Below are positions 5,488-12,707 of a DNA stretch of 12,707 bases, piece after piece. Location: contig URGC01000073.1 of NCBI GenBank assembly GCA_900547255.1, positions 1-12,707 of the forward strand. Direction: 5' to 3'. The position numbers were made by a program, and so were the translations under genes. Each line of letters begins with the position of its first letter. The stretch's first letter is position 1. Source of the DNA: an uncultured Eubacterium sp. (GTDB taxonomy: Bacteria; Bacillota; Clostridia; Lachnospirales; Lachnospiraceae). The notes under the pieces were generated by a model. It was not told where the DNA came from. It searched no databases and saw only the letters and a list, made by a program, of their open reading frames with translations.

Positions 5488-7686
5488 TTGGTACAATCAT
5501 TAAAAGATTACAAGAAAGAATATTTTGTAAATGACCTGATATCAGGAATTGTTGTGGCACTTATATCTATTCCTATATCAATGGGATATGCACAGGTAGC
5601 AGGACTGCCGCTTGTATATGGCTTGTACGGCTCGTTGCTTCCTATTATAATATTCGGATTGCTGTCTACATCACCACAGTTCGTCTTCGGTGTTGATGCG
5701 GCTCCGGCAGCCCTGACAGGTGGTACGATAGCTGCGCTTGGAATTGCATCGGGTAGTGATGAAGCGATGAGGGTTGTTCCTGTCATAACATTTGTTGTGG
5801 CAGTGTGGCTTTTACTATTCGCAGTTTTTAAGGCAGGAAAGCTTGTTAATTATATATCAAAACCGGTTCTTGGAGGATTCATATCTGGAATAGCCAGCAC
5901 AATCATACTTATGCAGGTTGCGAAGCTGTTCGGTGGCACAGCGGGAACAGGTGAGATAGTAGAGCTGATATTACATATAGTTGGAGAACTTCCTTCCTTT
6001 AATACATTGTCATTTATTATGGGTGTCGGAACAATTGTGATTATACTTGTGAGCAAGAAGATATCACCAAAGTTTCCTATGTCTGTCATAATGCTTGTGC
6101 TTGGCGGACTTTCAACTGTCATTTTCCATGTGCAGGATTATGGCGTGAAGCTGCTTCCTAAGGTTCAGGCAGGGCTTCCTAAGTTTAAAATGCTTGATTT
6201 CTCTGTAATTCTTGAAAATCCACAGGATATAATTATGGGAAGTCTTACGATTGCGCTTGTCATTGTCTCTTCAACTCTTCTTACAGCAAGTAATTACGCT
6301 ATTAAGAATGATTATAAGATTAATAATAACAGAGAGATACTTGCTTACTGTGCAGCCAATCTGTGCGCTGCATTTACAGGCTGCTGTCCGCTTAACGGAA
6401 GCGTTTCAAGAACAGCTATAGCAGAGCAGTTTGGCGTTAAATCGCAGGTAATGTCACTTATGGCTGGCGCATCAATGGTCATTGTGCTTTTATTTGGAAC
6501 ACCACTTATAGCGTATCTTCCAGTGCCTGTGCTCACAGGTATAGTTATAGCGGCACTGATTGGAATACTTGAGATAAGCATGGCTAAGAAGCTGTGGAAG
6601 ACAGATAAGACAGAATTTGCTATATTTATAGCGGCATTTGCAGGTGTACTTATATTTGGAACTATTTATGGTGTTATAATCGGAGTTGTGCTGTCATTCG
6701 TGTCAGTGATAATCAAGGCATCAGTTCCTCCGAGAAGCAGGATGGGTGTCATTCCGGGAGAGGTTGGATTCTATAACCTGTCAAGAAACAGAAGGGCACA
6801 CGCAATTAAGAACACAGTTATATATAGCTTTAACGGACCACTGTTCTTCGCTAATATAGGCGTGTTCCAGAGCGATATAGAGGCGGCAGCCGGTGAAGAA
6901 GGTGTCACAACCATAATAGTTGATGCGAGCGGTATCGGAAGTGTGGACATCACAGCGGCTGACAGGCTTGTGATACTTGCAGATAAATTAAAGAAGAGAA
7001 ATGTTAAATTCTATATAACAGAACATGTCGGAATGGTTAATGACCAGTTAAGAAAGCTGGGAGCCGGATGCCTTGTTGAAGATGGCGTTGTGAGACGTAC
7101 AATAACACTTGCGTTAAGAGATGCAGGGATAGAAAGACCATATCCTCTCGAGGACAGGGATGGAGCAACTCCATTAGATACAGTGCTTGAGCGCAATGAG
7201 GCACTTGCTGAGATTGAATGGGCATTTGGCGAAGACGCAGATGAGATTATGGAACAGATGGCTATAGAGGTTGCTAACAGAATGGCGACAAGCGATAAGG
7301 CAGACCTTGTACTGGTTAAGGAGGCGGAGAAGAGGCTTCACTGGGGCAGAATTGGTCTGTTTGATGAGAATGAGCTTCTTGACCGAATAGAGATGCATCT
7401 TAACGATATTGTCAAGCATGGCAAGCTCAAGCAGGAACAGGTTGAGGAGATACTTGAACAGCGTAGAGGGGTGGTTGAGCACAAGCTTGATATGATTAAC
7501 CCTGATGCCATGAAGGCATTATACTCTCATAGAAGAAAAAGGTCTGAGTACATGAAAGAGACTAATCCTAAGGCATATGAGAGAGTTGAGCAGCTGAGAA
7601 GAAAGCATATAGAGAATTTGAGACAGACAGACCCTAAACTGGCTGAGAAGCTTATGGAGATGTATGGCTACAACAAAGAGGATTAA
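5488..7686 (+). CDS. SulP-family anion transporter with STAS domain and long C-terminal extension
   Basis: A 732-residue membrane transporter of the SulP (SLC26) family, whose members carry sulfate, bicarbonate or other anions. Residues 1-430 hold the multi-helix core, with the N-terminal signature NDLISGIVVALISIPISMGYAQVAGLP split across 15-41, the FVFGVDAA loop at about 65-72, and CCPLNGSVSRTA near 300. Residues about 440-545 form the STAS domain (VIYSFNGPLFFAN, then IIVDASGIGSVD). Residues about 555-732 are an additional charged, mostly helical region rich in E, K and R, not part of ordinary SulP proteins. Substrate cannot be read from the sequence. The start is TTG at 5488, set by GAGG at 5477-5480; no better ATG precedes the first helix. 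The stop is two bases before the ABC-F start. Confidence 0.9.
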   Translation: MVQSLKDYKKEYFVNDLISGIVVALISIPISMGYAQVAGLPLVYGLYGSLLPIIIFGLLSTSPQFVFGVDAAPAALTGGTIAALGIASGSDEAMRVVPVITFVVAVWLLLFAVFKAGKLVNYISKPVLGGFISGIASTIILMQVAKLFGGTAGTGEIVELILHIVGELPSFNTLSFIMGVGTIVIILVSKKISPKFPMSVIMLVLGGLSTVIFHVQDYGVKLLPKVQAGLPKFKMLDFSVILENPQDIIMGSLTIALVIVSSTLLTASNYAIKNDYKINNNREILAYCAANLCAAFTGCCPLNGSVSRTAIAEQFGVKSQVMSLMAGASMVIVLLFGTPLIAYLPVPVLTGIVIAALIGILEISMAKKLWKTDKTEFAIFIAAFAGVLIFGTIYGVIIGVVLSFVSVIIKASVPPRSRMGVIPGEVGFYNLSRNRRAHAIKNTVIYSFNGPLFFANIGVFQSDIEAAAGEEGVTTIIVDASGIGSVDITAADRLVILADKLKKRNVKFYITEHVGMVNDQLRKLGAGCLVEDGVVRRTITLALRDAGIERPYPLEDRDGATPLDTVLERNEALAEIEWAFGEDADEIMEQMAIEVANRMATSDKADLVLVKEAEKRLHWGRIGLFDENELLDRIEMHLNDIVKHGKLKQEQVEEILEQRRGVVEHKLDMINPDAMKALYSHRRKRSEYMKETNPKAYERVEQLRRKHIENLRQTDPKLAEKLMEMYGYNKED

Positions 7687-7688
7687 AC

Positions 7689-9518
7689 ATGAACATATTG
7701 AATGCAGAAAAGGTTAGCAAAAGCTACGGCGAAAAGACATTGTTTTCCGAGGTTACCCTTGGCGTTAACAAGGGTGACAAGATTGGTGTTATCGGTGTCA
7801 ATGGTACAGGTAAATCTACATTTTTGAAAATAATAGCTGGAGTGACAGAGTCAGACAGCGGCCAGGTCGTTATGGGAAAGAGCGTTACTGTGACATATCT
7901 GGCGCAGGCTCCGGATTTTCTTGAGAAGGATTCTATAATCGGCTATGTGCTTCGTGGAAAGCCGGATGCGAGCGAGGCAGAAGCCAAGAAGATTCTTACC
8001 AAGCTTGGAATTAATGATTTTGATAAAGATATTAATACATTGTCAGGTGGACAGAAGAAAAGAATTGCGCTGGCAAAGACACTTGTAAGCCCGGCAGAGG
8101 TTCTTATCCTTGATGAGCCGACTAATCACCTTGACAGTGATATGGTTGAGTGGCTTGAGCAGTATATTAAGAAGTTTAAAGGCGAGCTTTTAATGGTAAC
8201 GCATGATAGATATTTTCTTGACAATGTTACTAACAGGATTGTGGAGCTTGATAAAGGCAGTCTCTACAGCTATGAAACTAACTATTCAGGTTTTCTTGAG
8301 TTAAAGACACAGCGTGAAGACATGCTTCGTGCGACAGAGGCGAAGAGAGCCAATACATTAAGACGTGAGCTTGAATGGATAAGGCGGGGCTGTCAGGCCA
8401 GGTCTACCAAGCAGCAGGCAAGAATTGACAGATATGAGGACATGAAAGAGGCATCAAGACAGGCAAGGGCAAGCTTTGACAATAAGCCTATGGAGATGAC
8501 TTCTATATCAACAAGGCTTGGAAAGAAAACGATAGAACTTAATGGTATTACTAAAGCGTACAATGGACATACCTATATAGATGATTTCTCTTATATATTC
8601 TTGCGTGATGACAGAATAGGAATTATAGGTGGCAACGGCTGCGGCAAGTCAACACTTATGAAGATTATAACAGGTCAGCTCCAGCCGGATTCTGGTACGG
8701 TTGAGATAGGTGATACAGTAAAGATTGGATATTTCATGCAGGAAAATGAACCTCTGGATGATTCGATGACAGTTCTTGAGTTTGTAAGAAGCATAGGCGA
8801 ATATGTCAATACAGTTAATGGCAAAGCAACTGCATCACAGATGTGCGAGAAGTTCTTATTTGATCCTAAGTCACAATGGACTCCTATAAGCAAGCTGTCC
8901 GGTGGAGAGAAGAGAAGGCTCTATCTGCTCAGTGTTCTTATGAGTTCGCCTAACGTGCTTATTCTTGATGAGCCGACTAATGATTTAGATATTGAAACTC
9001 TTGAAATCTTAGAGGATTATCTTGATGGATTTGCGGGAATTGTAATAGTTGTTTCGCATGACAGATACTTCCTTGACAGAATTGTTGACAGAATCTTTGC
9101 ATTTGAGGCTGGAGGCCATCTTAAACAGTATGAGGGAGGCTATTCAGACTACAAAGAAAAATGTGTTTCTTCTATATATAATGTGTCAGATTCTGATTCA
9201 GGAAATTCATCTTCAAAAGATAAGTCATCTGATTCGGATAACAAGGCTGCGAAATATGTAAAGGACAGAAGCAACCAGCTTAAGTTTACATATGCTCAGC
9301 AGAAGGAATATGAGACTATAGATGATGATATAGCTAAGCTTGAAGAGGAGATAGCTGAACTTGATGAGCAGATAGCTGCCAATGCAACTTCATACAGTAA
9401 GCTTAATGAGCTTATGGAGGAGAAGGCAGCGAAAGAAAAAGAACTTGAATACAAGATGGACAGATGGGTATTCTTAAATGATCTGGCAGAACAGATTGTA
9501 CTAAAAAAAGAACAATAA
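7689..9518 (+). CDS. ABC-F family ATPase, Uup-like
   Basis: A 609-residue soluble protein with two ATPase domains and no membrane segments, as in ABC-F factors that act on the ribosome. Domain 1 has Walker A GVNGTGKST (36-44), signature LSGGQ (118-122) and Walker B with VLILDEPTNHLD (138-149). A linker helix with ELEWIRRGCQARSTKQQAR follows. Domain 2 has GGNGCGKST (about 314-322), LSGGEKRR (from 403) and VLILDEPTNDLD (from 423). Both catalytic glutamates are present. A serine/aspartate-rich spacer leads to a C-terminal coiled coil (about 540-609), the layout of Uup/YfmR. Domain 1 is short, with little room for the arm insertion seen in Uup. It starts two bases after the SulP stop, with AGAGG inside the SulP end, so translation is probably coupled. 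Whether it is a housekeeping factor or an antibiotic resistance protein cannot be told from sequence alone. Confidence 0.92.
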   Translation: MNILNAEKVSKSYGEKTLFSEVTLGVNKGDKIGVIGVNGTGKSTFLKIIAGVTESDSGQVVMGKSVTVTYLAQAPDFLEKDSIIGYVLRGKPDASEAEAKKILTKLGINDFDKDINTLSGGQKKRIALAKTLVSPAEVLILDEPTNHLDSDMVEWLEQYIKKFKGELLMVTHDRYFLDNVTNRIVELDKGSLYSYETNYSGFLELKTQREDMLRATEAKRANTLRRELEWIRRGCQARSTKQQARIDRYEDMKEASRQARASFDNKPMEMTSISTRLGKKTIELNGITKAYNGHTYIDDFSYIFLRDDRIGIIGGNGCGKSTLMKIITGQLQPDSGTVEIGDTVKIGYFMQENEPLDDSMTVLEFVRSIGEYVNTVNGKATASQMCEKFLFDPKSQWTPISKLSGGEKRRLYLLSVLMSSPNVLILDEPTNDLDIETLEILEDYLDGFAGIVIVVSHDRYFLDRIVDRIFAFEAGGHLKQYEGGYSDYKEKCVSSIYNVSDSDSGNSSSKDKSSDSDNKAAKYVKDRSNQLKFTYAQQKEYETIDDDIAKLEEEIAELDEQIAANATSYSKLNELMEEKAAKEKELEYKMDRWVFLNDLAEQIVLKKEQ

Positions 9519-9524
9519 AATTTC

Positions 9525-9553
9525 TTGCATTTGCAGGTGACATAATGTATACT
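9525..9553 (+). promoter_or_regulatory. Promoter of the S10 ribosomal operon
   Basis: TTGCAT (9525-9530) and TATACT (9548-9553) with a 17-base spacer, starting six bases after the ABC-F stop. Predicted start is near 9560. No hairpin terminator lies between the ABC-F gene and this promoter, so some read-through from upstream is likely. Confidence 0.65.
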
Positions 9554-9559
9554 ATCACT

Positions 9560-9804
9560 TGCTGTGACATGATAGCAATGAAGCGCGAGGTTGCTGCCGC
9601 AAGGCAGGTTTTCCGTGGAGCGAATGTCAAGGCCGGGCGACCGGCTAACAAACTGGCGACAAGTCACTGTACCAATTAATCATCTGCAAAAGCAGAAATG
9701 ACGCGTGAATATCGAAAAGAGATAACTCGATACACGTGGGAGTGTGTACAGTCACCGCTTGTCGTACTTAAACAATAAAGTGCGAAAAGGAGGCGACTTT
9801 TTTT
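9560..9804 (+). ncRNA. Structured leader RNA of the S10 operon (candidate cis-regulator)
   Basis: About 245 nt without a reading frame, clearly GC-richer than the flanks at 9580-9670. Visible helices: CTGCC-GCAA-GGCAG (9594-9607), GCCGG-GCGA-CCGGC (9632-9645), TCTGC-AAAA-GCAGA (9683-9696), and CGTG-aa-TATCGA pairing with TCGATA-CACG (9704-9736). A long-range helix joins CGACAAG (9657-9663) to CTTGTCG (9758-9764) and ACTGTAC (9666-9672) to GTACAGT (9746-9752), enclosing the last two hairpins as a multibranch junction. The first two loops are GNRA tetraloops, as in real structured RNAs. In E. coli ribosomal protein L4 represses the S10 operon through its leader, and rplD is in this operon, so L4 or another product may bind here. 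The structure is read by eye; ligand and mechanism are inferred. Confidence 0.7.
9777..9804 (+). promoter_or_regulatory. Ribosome binding site of rpsJ inside a weak terminator-like hairpin
   Basis: AAAGTGC (9777-9783) can pair with GC (9793-9794) and ACTTT (9796-9800), placing AAAAGGAG in the loop, and is followed by seven T residues (9798-9804) directly before ATG. AAGTGC (9778-9783) can instead pair with GTACTT (9764-9769), which would leave the binding site open. The stems are short, so this is suggestive only. Confidence 0.35.
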
Positions 9805-10122
9805 ATGGCAGCAAATCAGGTAATCAGAATTACACTGAAAGCTTATGATCATCAGTTAGTAGATCAGTCAGCGAAGAAAATCATCGAAACTGTTAAGAAA
9901 ACAGGAGCTAATGTGAGTGGTCCAGTACCTCTTCCAACAAAGAAGGAAGTTGTTACAATTCTTAGAGCTGTTCACAAGTATAAGGATTCTAGAGAGCAGT
10001 TCGAGCAGAGAACTCATAAGAGACTCATCGATGTTATTACACCTTCACAGAAGACTGTTGACGCATTATCTAAATTAGAGATGCCAGCTGGTGTATTCAT
10101 CAATCTTAAGGTTATGAACTAA
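9805..10122 (+). CDS. rpsJ: 30S ribosomal protein S10
   Basis: A 105-residue protein, close to the usual 102-104. S10 binds the head of the 30S subunit and in many bacteria also serves as NusE in transcription antitermination. The hallmark stretch VSGPVPLPTKKEVVTILR followed by HKYKDSREQFEQRTHKRLIDV covers residues about 38-77, including the long loop that reaches into the subunit. The start follows AAAAGGAGG at 9785-9793 with an eleven-base gap made largely of T, a little longer than for its neighbours. It is the first gene of the S10 operon, and a structured 169-base spacer separates it from rplC. Confidence 0.97.
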   Translation: MAANQVIRITLKAYDHQLVDQSAKKIIETVKKTGANVSGPVPLPTKKEVVTILRAVHKYKDSREQFEQRTHKRLIDVITPSQKTVDALSKLEMPAGVFINLKVMN

Positions 10123-10159
10123 TCATTTCCTTACATTTTTCATTTATTTAAGAGCATTA

Positions 10160-10263
10160 ATCCTAAGGGTTTAATATAGAAGTAACAGGCAGTGGTGCAG
10201 GTTCCACTTATATTAGCTGTTCTAGGATGACAGGATGCGCTGTGTATAACACATCATCTTGTC
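10160..10263 (+). ncRNA. Structured RNA between rpsJ and rplC (candidate cis-regulator)
   Basis: The 169-base spacer is longer than usual inside this operon and holds two clear stem-loops. Stem 1: ATCCTA (10160-10165) with TAGGAT (10223-10228), then TAATATA (10172-10178) with TATATTA (10209-10215), then AGTGG (10191-10195) with CCACT (10204-10208). Stem 2: GACAGGATG (10229-10237) with CATCTTGTC (10255-10263, one G-U), capped by TGTGT-ATA-ACACA (10241-10253). AACAG (10184-10188) could also pair with CTGTT (10217-10221), an alternative fold. No convincing promoter or T run was found, so it is probably a processing, stability or translation-control element acting on rplC. Confidence 0.6.
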
Positions 10264-10291
10264 CGCTGTAGATTAAACAGGAGGAAAATCA

Positions 10292-10927
10292 ATGAAGAAG
10301 GCAATTTTAGCTACAAAAGTCGGAATGACTCAAATCTTCAATGAAGACGGTGTTTTAACACCTGTAACTGTTCTTCAGGCTGGTCCTTGTGTTGTTACAC
10401 AAGTTAAGACAGTAGAAAACGACGGTTACGATGCAGTTCAGGTAGGTTTTGCTGATATTAAAGAGAAGTTAATCAGCAAGCCTGTTAAAGGACATTTTGA
10501 CAAGGCAGAGGTTCCTTACAAGAGATTTGTAAGAGAGTTCAGATTTGAGAATGCTTCAGATTATTCAGTTAAGGATGAAATCAAGGCTGATATCTTCGAG
10601 GCAGGAGACAAAGTTGACGCAACTGCTATTTCAAAGGGTAAAGGTTTCCAGGGCGCAATCAAGAGATTGGGTCAGTCAAGAGGACCTATGGCTCACGGTT
10701 CTAAGTTCCACAGACATCAGGGTTCAAATGGATCAGCAACAACACCTGGTAGAGTATTCAAGGGAAAAGGAATGCCTGGACATATGGGTTCAAAGAGAAT
10801 CACAATCCAGAATCTCGAAGTAGTAAGAGTTGATGTTGAAAATAACTTAATCTTAGTTAAGGGTGCTGTACCTGGACCTAAGAAATCATTAGTAACACTG
10901 AAAGAAACAGTAAAAGCTGCTAAGTAG
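10292..10927 (+). CDS. rplC: 50S ribosomal protein L3
   Basis: A 211-residue protein of normal length. L3 binds 23S rRNA early in 50S assembly and reaches toward the peptidyl transferase centre. Family motifs are the N-terminal KKAILATKVGMTQIF, the extended loop GPMAHGSKFHRHQGSNG (about 130-146) with RVFKGKGMPGHMG after it, and the C-terminal LVKGAVPGPKKSLV. The start follows AGGAGG at 10279-10284. It lies downstream of a structured spacer and 28 bases before rplD in the S10 operon. Confidence 0.97.
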   Translation: MKKAILATKVGMTQIFNEDGVLTPVTVLQAGPCVVTQVKTVENDGYDAVQVGFADIKEKLISKPVKGHFDKAEVPYKRFVREFRFENASDYSVKDEIKADIFEAGDKVDATAISKGKGFQGAIKRLGQSRGPMAHGSKFHRHQGSNGSATTPGRVFKGKGMPGHMGSKRITIQNLEVVRVDVENNLILVKGAVPGPKKSLVTLKETVKAAK

Positions 10928-10955
10928 TTTTTGCTAAGGAAGGAGGACCACACAG

Positions 10956-11576
10956 ATGGCAAATGTATCTGTTTACAATATTGATGGCAAGGAAGTTGGT
11001 TCTATAGAATTAAATGACGCTGTATTCGGTGTTGAGGTTAATGAGCACCTCGTTCATCTTGCAGTAGTTAGCCAGCTTGCAAATAAACGTCAGGGAACAC
11101 AGAGCGCAAAGACACGTTCAGAAGTTTCTGGTGGCGGTAGAAAACCATGGAGACAGAAGGGAACTGGTCATGCAAGACAGGGTTCTACAAGAGCTCCACA
11201 GTGGACAGGCGGCGGTATGGTATTCGCACCAAAGCCAAGAGATTATTCATTCAAGATGAATAAGAAAGAGAAGAGAATTGCTCTTCTTTCAGCATTATCT
11301 TCAAAGGTTAGCGAGAACAAGATCGTAGTTCTTGACAGCTTCAACCTTGACGAAGTTAAGACAAAGAAGTTCGCAGAGGTTATGAACAACATTAAGGTTT
11401 CTAATGCACTTTTCGTAATCGAAGGCGAGAACAAGAACGTAGTTCTTTCAGGAAGAAATATTCCTACAGTTAAGGTTTCTGCAACTAATGAGATTAACAC
11501 ATATGATGTGTTAAAGTACAATACATTAGTAGTTACTAAGGCTGCAGTTGAAAAACTTGAGGAGGTGTATGCATAA
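10956..11576 (+). CDS. rplD: 50S ribosomal protein L4
   Basis: A 206-residue protein of normal length that lines the peptide exit tunnel. The tunnel loop is visible as GGGRKPWRQKGTGHARQGS (about 60-78) followed by PQWTGGGMVFAPKPRDY. In Escherichia coli L4 also represses its own operon by binding the S10 leader; whether that holds here is unknown, but the structured leader makes it plausible. AGGAGG at 10941-10946 sets the start. Its stop overlaps the rplW start by one base (TAATG), indicating coupled translation. Confidence 0.97.
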   Translation: MANVSVYNIDGKEVGSIELNDAVFGVEVNEHLVHLAVVSQLANKRQGTQSAKTRSEVSGGGRKPWRQKGTGHARQGSTRAPQWTGGGMVFAPKPRDYSFKMNKKEKRIALLSALSSKVSENKIVVLDSFNLDEVKTKKFAEVMNNIKVSNALFVIEGENKNVVLSGRNIPTVKVSATNEINTYDVLKYNTLVVTKAAVEKLEEVYA

Positions 11577-11875
11577 TGGCAAACGTACAGTATTATGACA
11601 TAATCAAGAAGCCAGTTATCACAGAGAAGTCTATGGCTGATATGGCTTTAAAGAAGTACACATTTTTAGTACACCCAGAAGCTAACAAGACAATGATCAA
11701 GGAAGCTGTAGAGAAGATGTTTGATGGCGTTAAGGTTAAGAACGTTAACACATTAAACAGCATCGGTAAGAAGAAGAGAAGAGGCAGAGTTGAAGGCACA
11801 ACAGCTAAGACAAAGAAAGCTATCGTTCAGCTTACTGAGGACAGCAAGGATATAGAGATCTTCCAGGGTCTTTAA
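11576..11875 (+). CDS. rplW: 50S ribosomal protein L23
   Basis: A 99-residue protein, normal for L23. It sits at the exit of the peptide tunnel and is the docking site for trigger factor and signal recognition particle. Motifs are DIIKKPVITEKSM near the N-terminus, KYTFLVHPEANKTMIKEAVE, and the basic stretch KKKRRGRVEG. The start ATG shares its first base with the rplD stop, and GAGGAGG (11559-11565) lies within the rplD end. Confidence 0.97.
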   Translation: MANVQYYDIIKKPVITEKSMADMALKKYTFLVHPEANKTMIKEAVEKMFDGVKVKNVNTLNSIGKKKRRGRVEGTTAKTKKAIVQLTEDSKDIEIFQGL

Positions 11876-11928
11876 TTTATCCGCTGGTGTAGAAAACAAT
11901 ATTACACAACTCGAAAGGAGAGACAATA

Positions 11929-12707
11929 ATGGGAATTAAAACATATAACCCATATACACCTTCCAGAAGAAATATGACTGGATCAGATTTCTCAGAAATC
12001 ACAAAGACAACTCCTGAAAAGTCATTAATCGCTTCTAAGAAGAAGACTGCTGGTCGTAACAACCAGGGTAAGATCACTGTAAGACATCACGGTGGTGGAA
12101 ACAGACAGAAGTACAGACTTATCGATTTCAAGAGAAACAAGGAAGGTATTCCAGCAACAGTTATTGGTATCGAGTACGATCCAAATAGAACAGCTAACAT
12201 CGCTTTAATCTGTTATGCAGATGGCGAGAAGGCATATATATTAGCACCTCAGGGATTAACAGACGGCATGACAGTTCAGAATGGTGCTGGCGCAGAAGTT
12301 AGAGTAGGTAACTGCTTACCACTTTCTGAGATTCCTGTTGGTACACAGATTCACAACATTGAATTATATCCAGGTAAGGGCGGACAGCTCGTTCGTTCAG
12401 CTGGTAACTCAGCTCAGTTAATGGCTAAGGAAGGTAAGTACGCAACACTTCGTTTACCTTCAGGAGAGATGAGAATGGTTCCTATCGTTTGCCGCGCAAC
12501 AATCGGTGTTGTAGGTAACGGAGACCACAGCCTGATTAATCTTGGTAAGGCCGGACGTAAGAGACATATGGGTATCAGACCTACAGTTCGTGGTTCTGTT
12601 ATGAACCCTAATGACCATCCACATGGTGGTGGTGAAGGTAGAGCACCAGTTGGTCGTCCAAGCCCAATGACACCTTGGGGCAAGCCAGCTATGGGTCTTA
12701 AGACTCG
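11929..12707 (+). CDS. rplB: 50S ribosomal protein L2, partial (cut by window edge)
   Basis: 259 complete codons are present of the usual ~275-280; the reading frame is open at the window end. L2 is a core 23S rRNA-binding protein needed for subunit association and peptidyl transfer. Motifs are GIKTYNPYTPSRR at the start, GRNNQGKITVRHHGGGNRQ (about 42-60), IEYDPNRTANIALI, GNCLPLSEIPVGTQIHNIE, and the hallmark GGGEGRAPVGRPSPMTPWG near the C-terminus, which includes the conserved histidine region (NDHPHGGG). Start is ATG at 11929 with AAAGGAGA at 11914-11921. The 53-base gap after rplW holds only a minor GTGTA/TACAC repeat. Confidence 0.96.
   Translation, partial: MGIKTYNPYTPSRRNMTGSDFSEITKTTPEKSLIASKKKTAGRNNQGKITVRHHGGGNRQKYRLIDFKRNKEGIPATVIGIEYDPNRTANIALICYADGEKAYILAPQGLTDGMTVQNGAGAEVRVGNCLPLSEIPVGTQIHNIELYPGKGGQLVRSAGNSAQLMAKEGKYATLRLPSGEMRMVPIVCRATIGVVGNGDHSLINLGKAGRKRHMGIRPTVRGSVMNPNDHPHGGGEGRAPVGRPSPMTPWGKPAMGLKT

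Noticed and set aside
9296..9667. Minus-strand open frame of 123 codons across the ABC-F end and S10 leader
   Set aside because: It is serine-rich low-complexity sequence produced by reading the coiled-coil codons backwards and spans the structured leader; no evidence of a gene.
9560..9804. tRNA gene or small protein gene in the S10 leader
   Set aside because: No cloverleaf with a T-loop GTTCRA motif and no start codon with a binding site giving a sensible frame; the helices are explained better as a leader RNA.
1..12707. CRISPR array, phage defence island or biosynthetic cluster
   Set aside because: No regularly spaced direct repeats and no defence or biosynthetic enzymes were seen; apart from the left-edge scar the genes are ordinary chromosomal functions.

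Overview
The window looks like chromosomal DNA of a low-GC Gram-positive anaerobe of the class Clostridia, most likely a Lachnospiraceae (gut Eubacterium/Lachnospira/Roseburia type). The basis is AGA-rich codon use, strong AGGAGG ribosome binding sites, near-consensus sigma-A promoters, and the sequence character of the S10 ribosomal operon, SulP and ABC-F proteins. The genus is inference only.

Left edge (1-512): a scar. A GC-richer fragment that reads like the C-terminal part of a large serine recombinase abuts the first ~42 codons of a minus-strand MFS transporter gene. Neither gene is intact. A divergent promoter region with two inverted repeats leads to a complete LysR-type regulator (513-1424).

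Metabolic block (1425-4435): cysK (O-acetylserine sulfhydrylase) has its own consensus promoter and a 17-bp palindrome just downstream of the predicted transcription start. It is followed by a two-gene thiazole salvage unit: thiW (membrane uptake component) and thiM (hydroxyethylthiazole kinase). The thiW leader has a perfect consensus promoter followed at once by a terminator-like hairpin; no TPP riboswitch was seen. A 17-bp perfect hairpin separates thiM from a convergent SAM-dependent methyltransferase.

Transport/translation block (4436-9518): the methyltransferase (minus) and a SulP anion transporter (plus) are transcribed divergently from promoters whose -35 boxes overlap. SulP starts with TTG, carries a STAS domain and has a long charged C-terminal extension. 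An ABC-F ATPase of Uup-like architecture follows 2 bases later and is probably translationally coupled.

Ribosomal block (9519-12707): the S10 operon begins with a strong promoter and a ~245-nt leader that folds on inspection into several hairpins and a long-range 7+7 bp helix. The order is rpsJ, a second structured 169-nt spacer, rplC, rplD, rplW and rplB (cut by the window edge). The most interesting unexplained structure lies in these two RNA regions. They are good candidates for autogenous or other RNA-based control of ribosomal protein synthesis, though they may already be known as S10-operon leaders. No CRISPR array, tRNA, rRNA or intact mobile element was seen.
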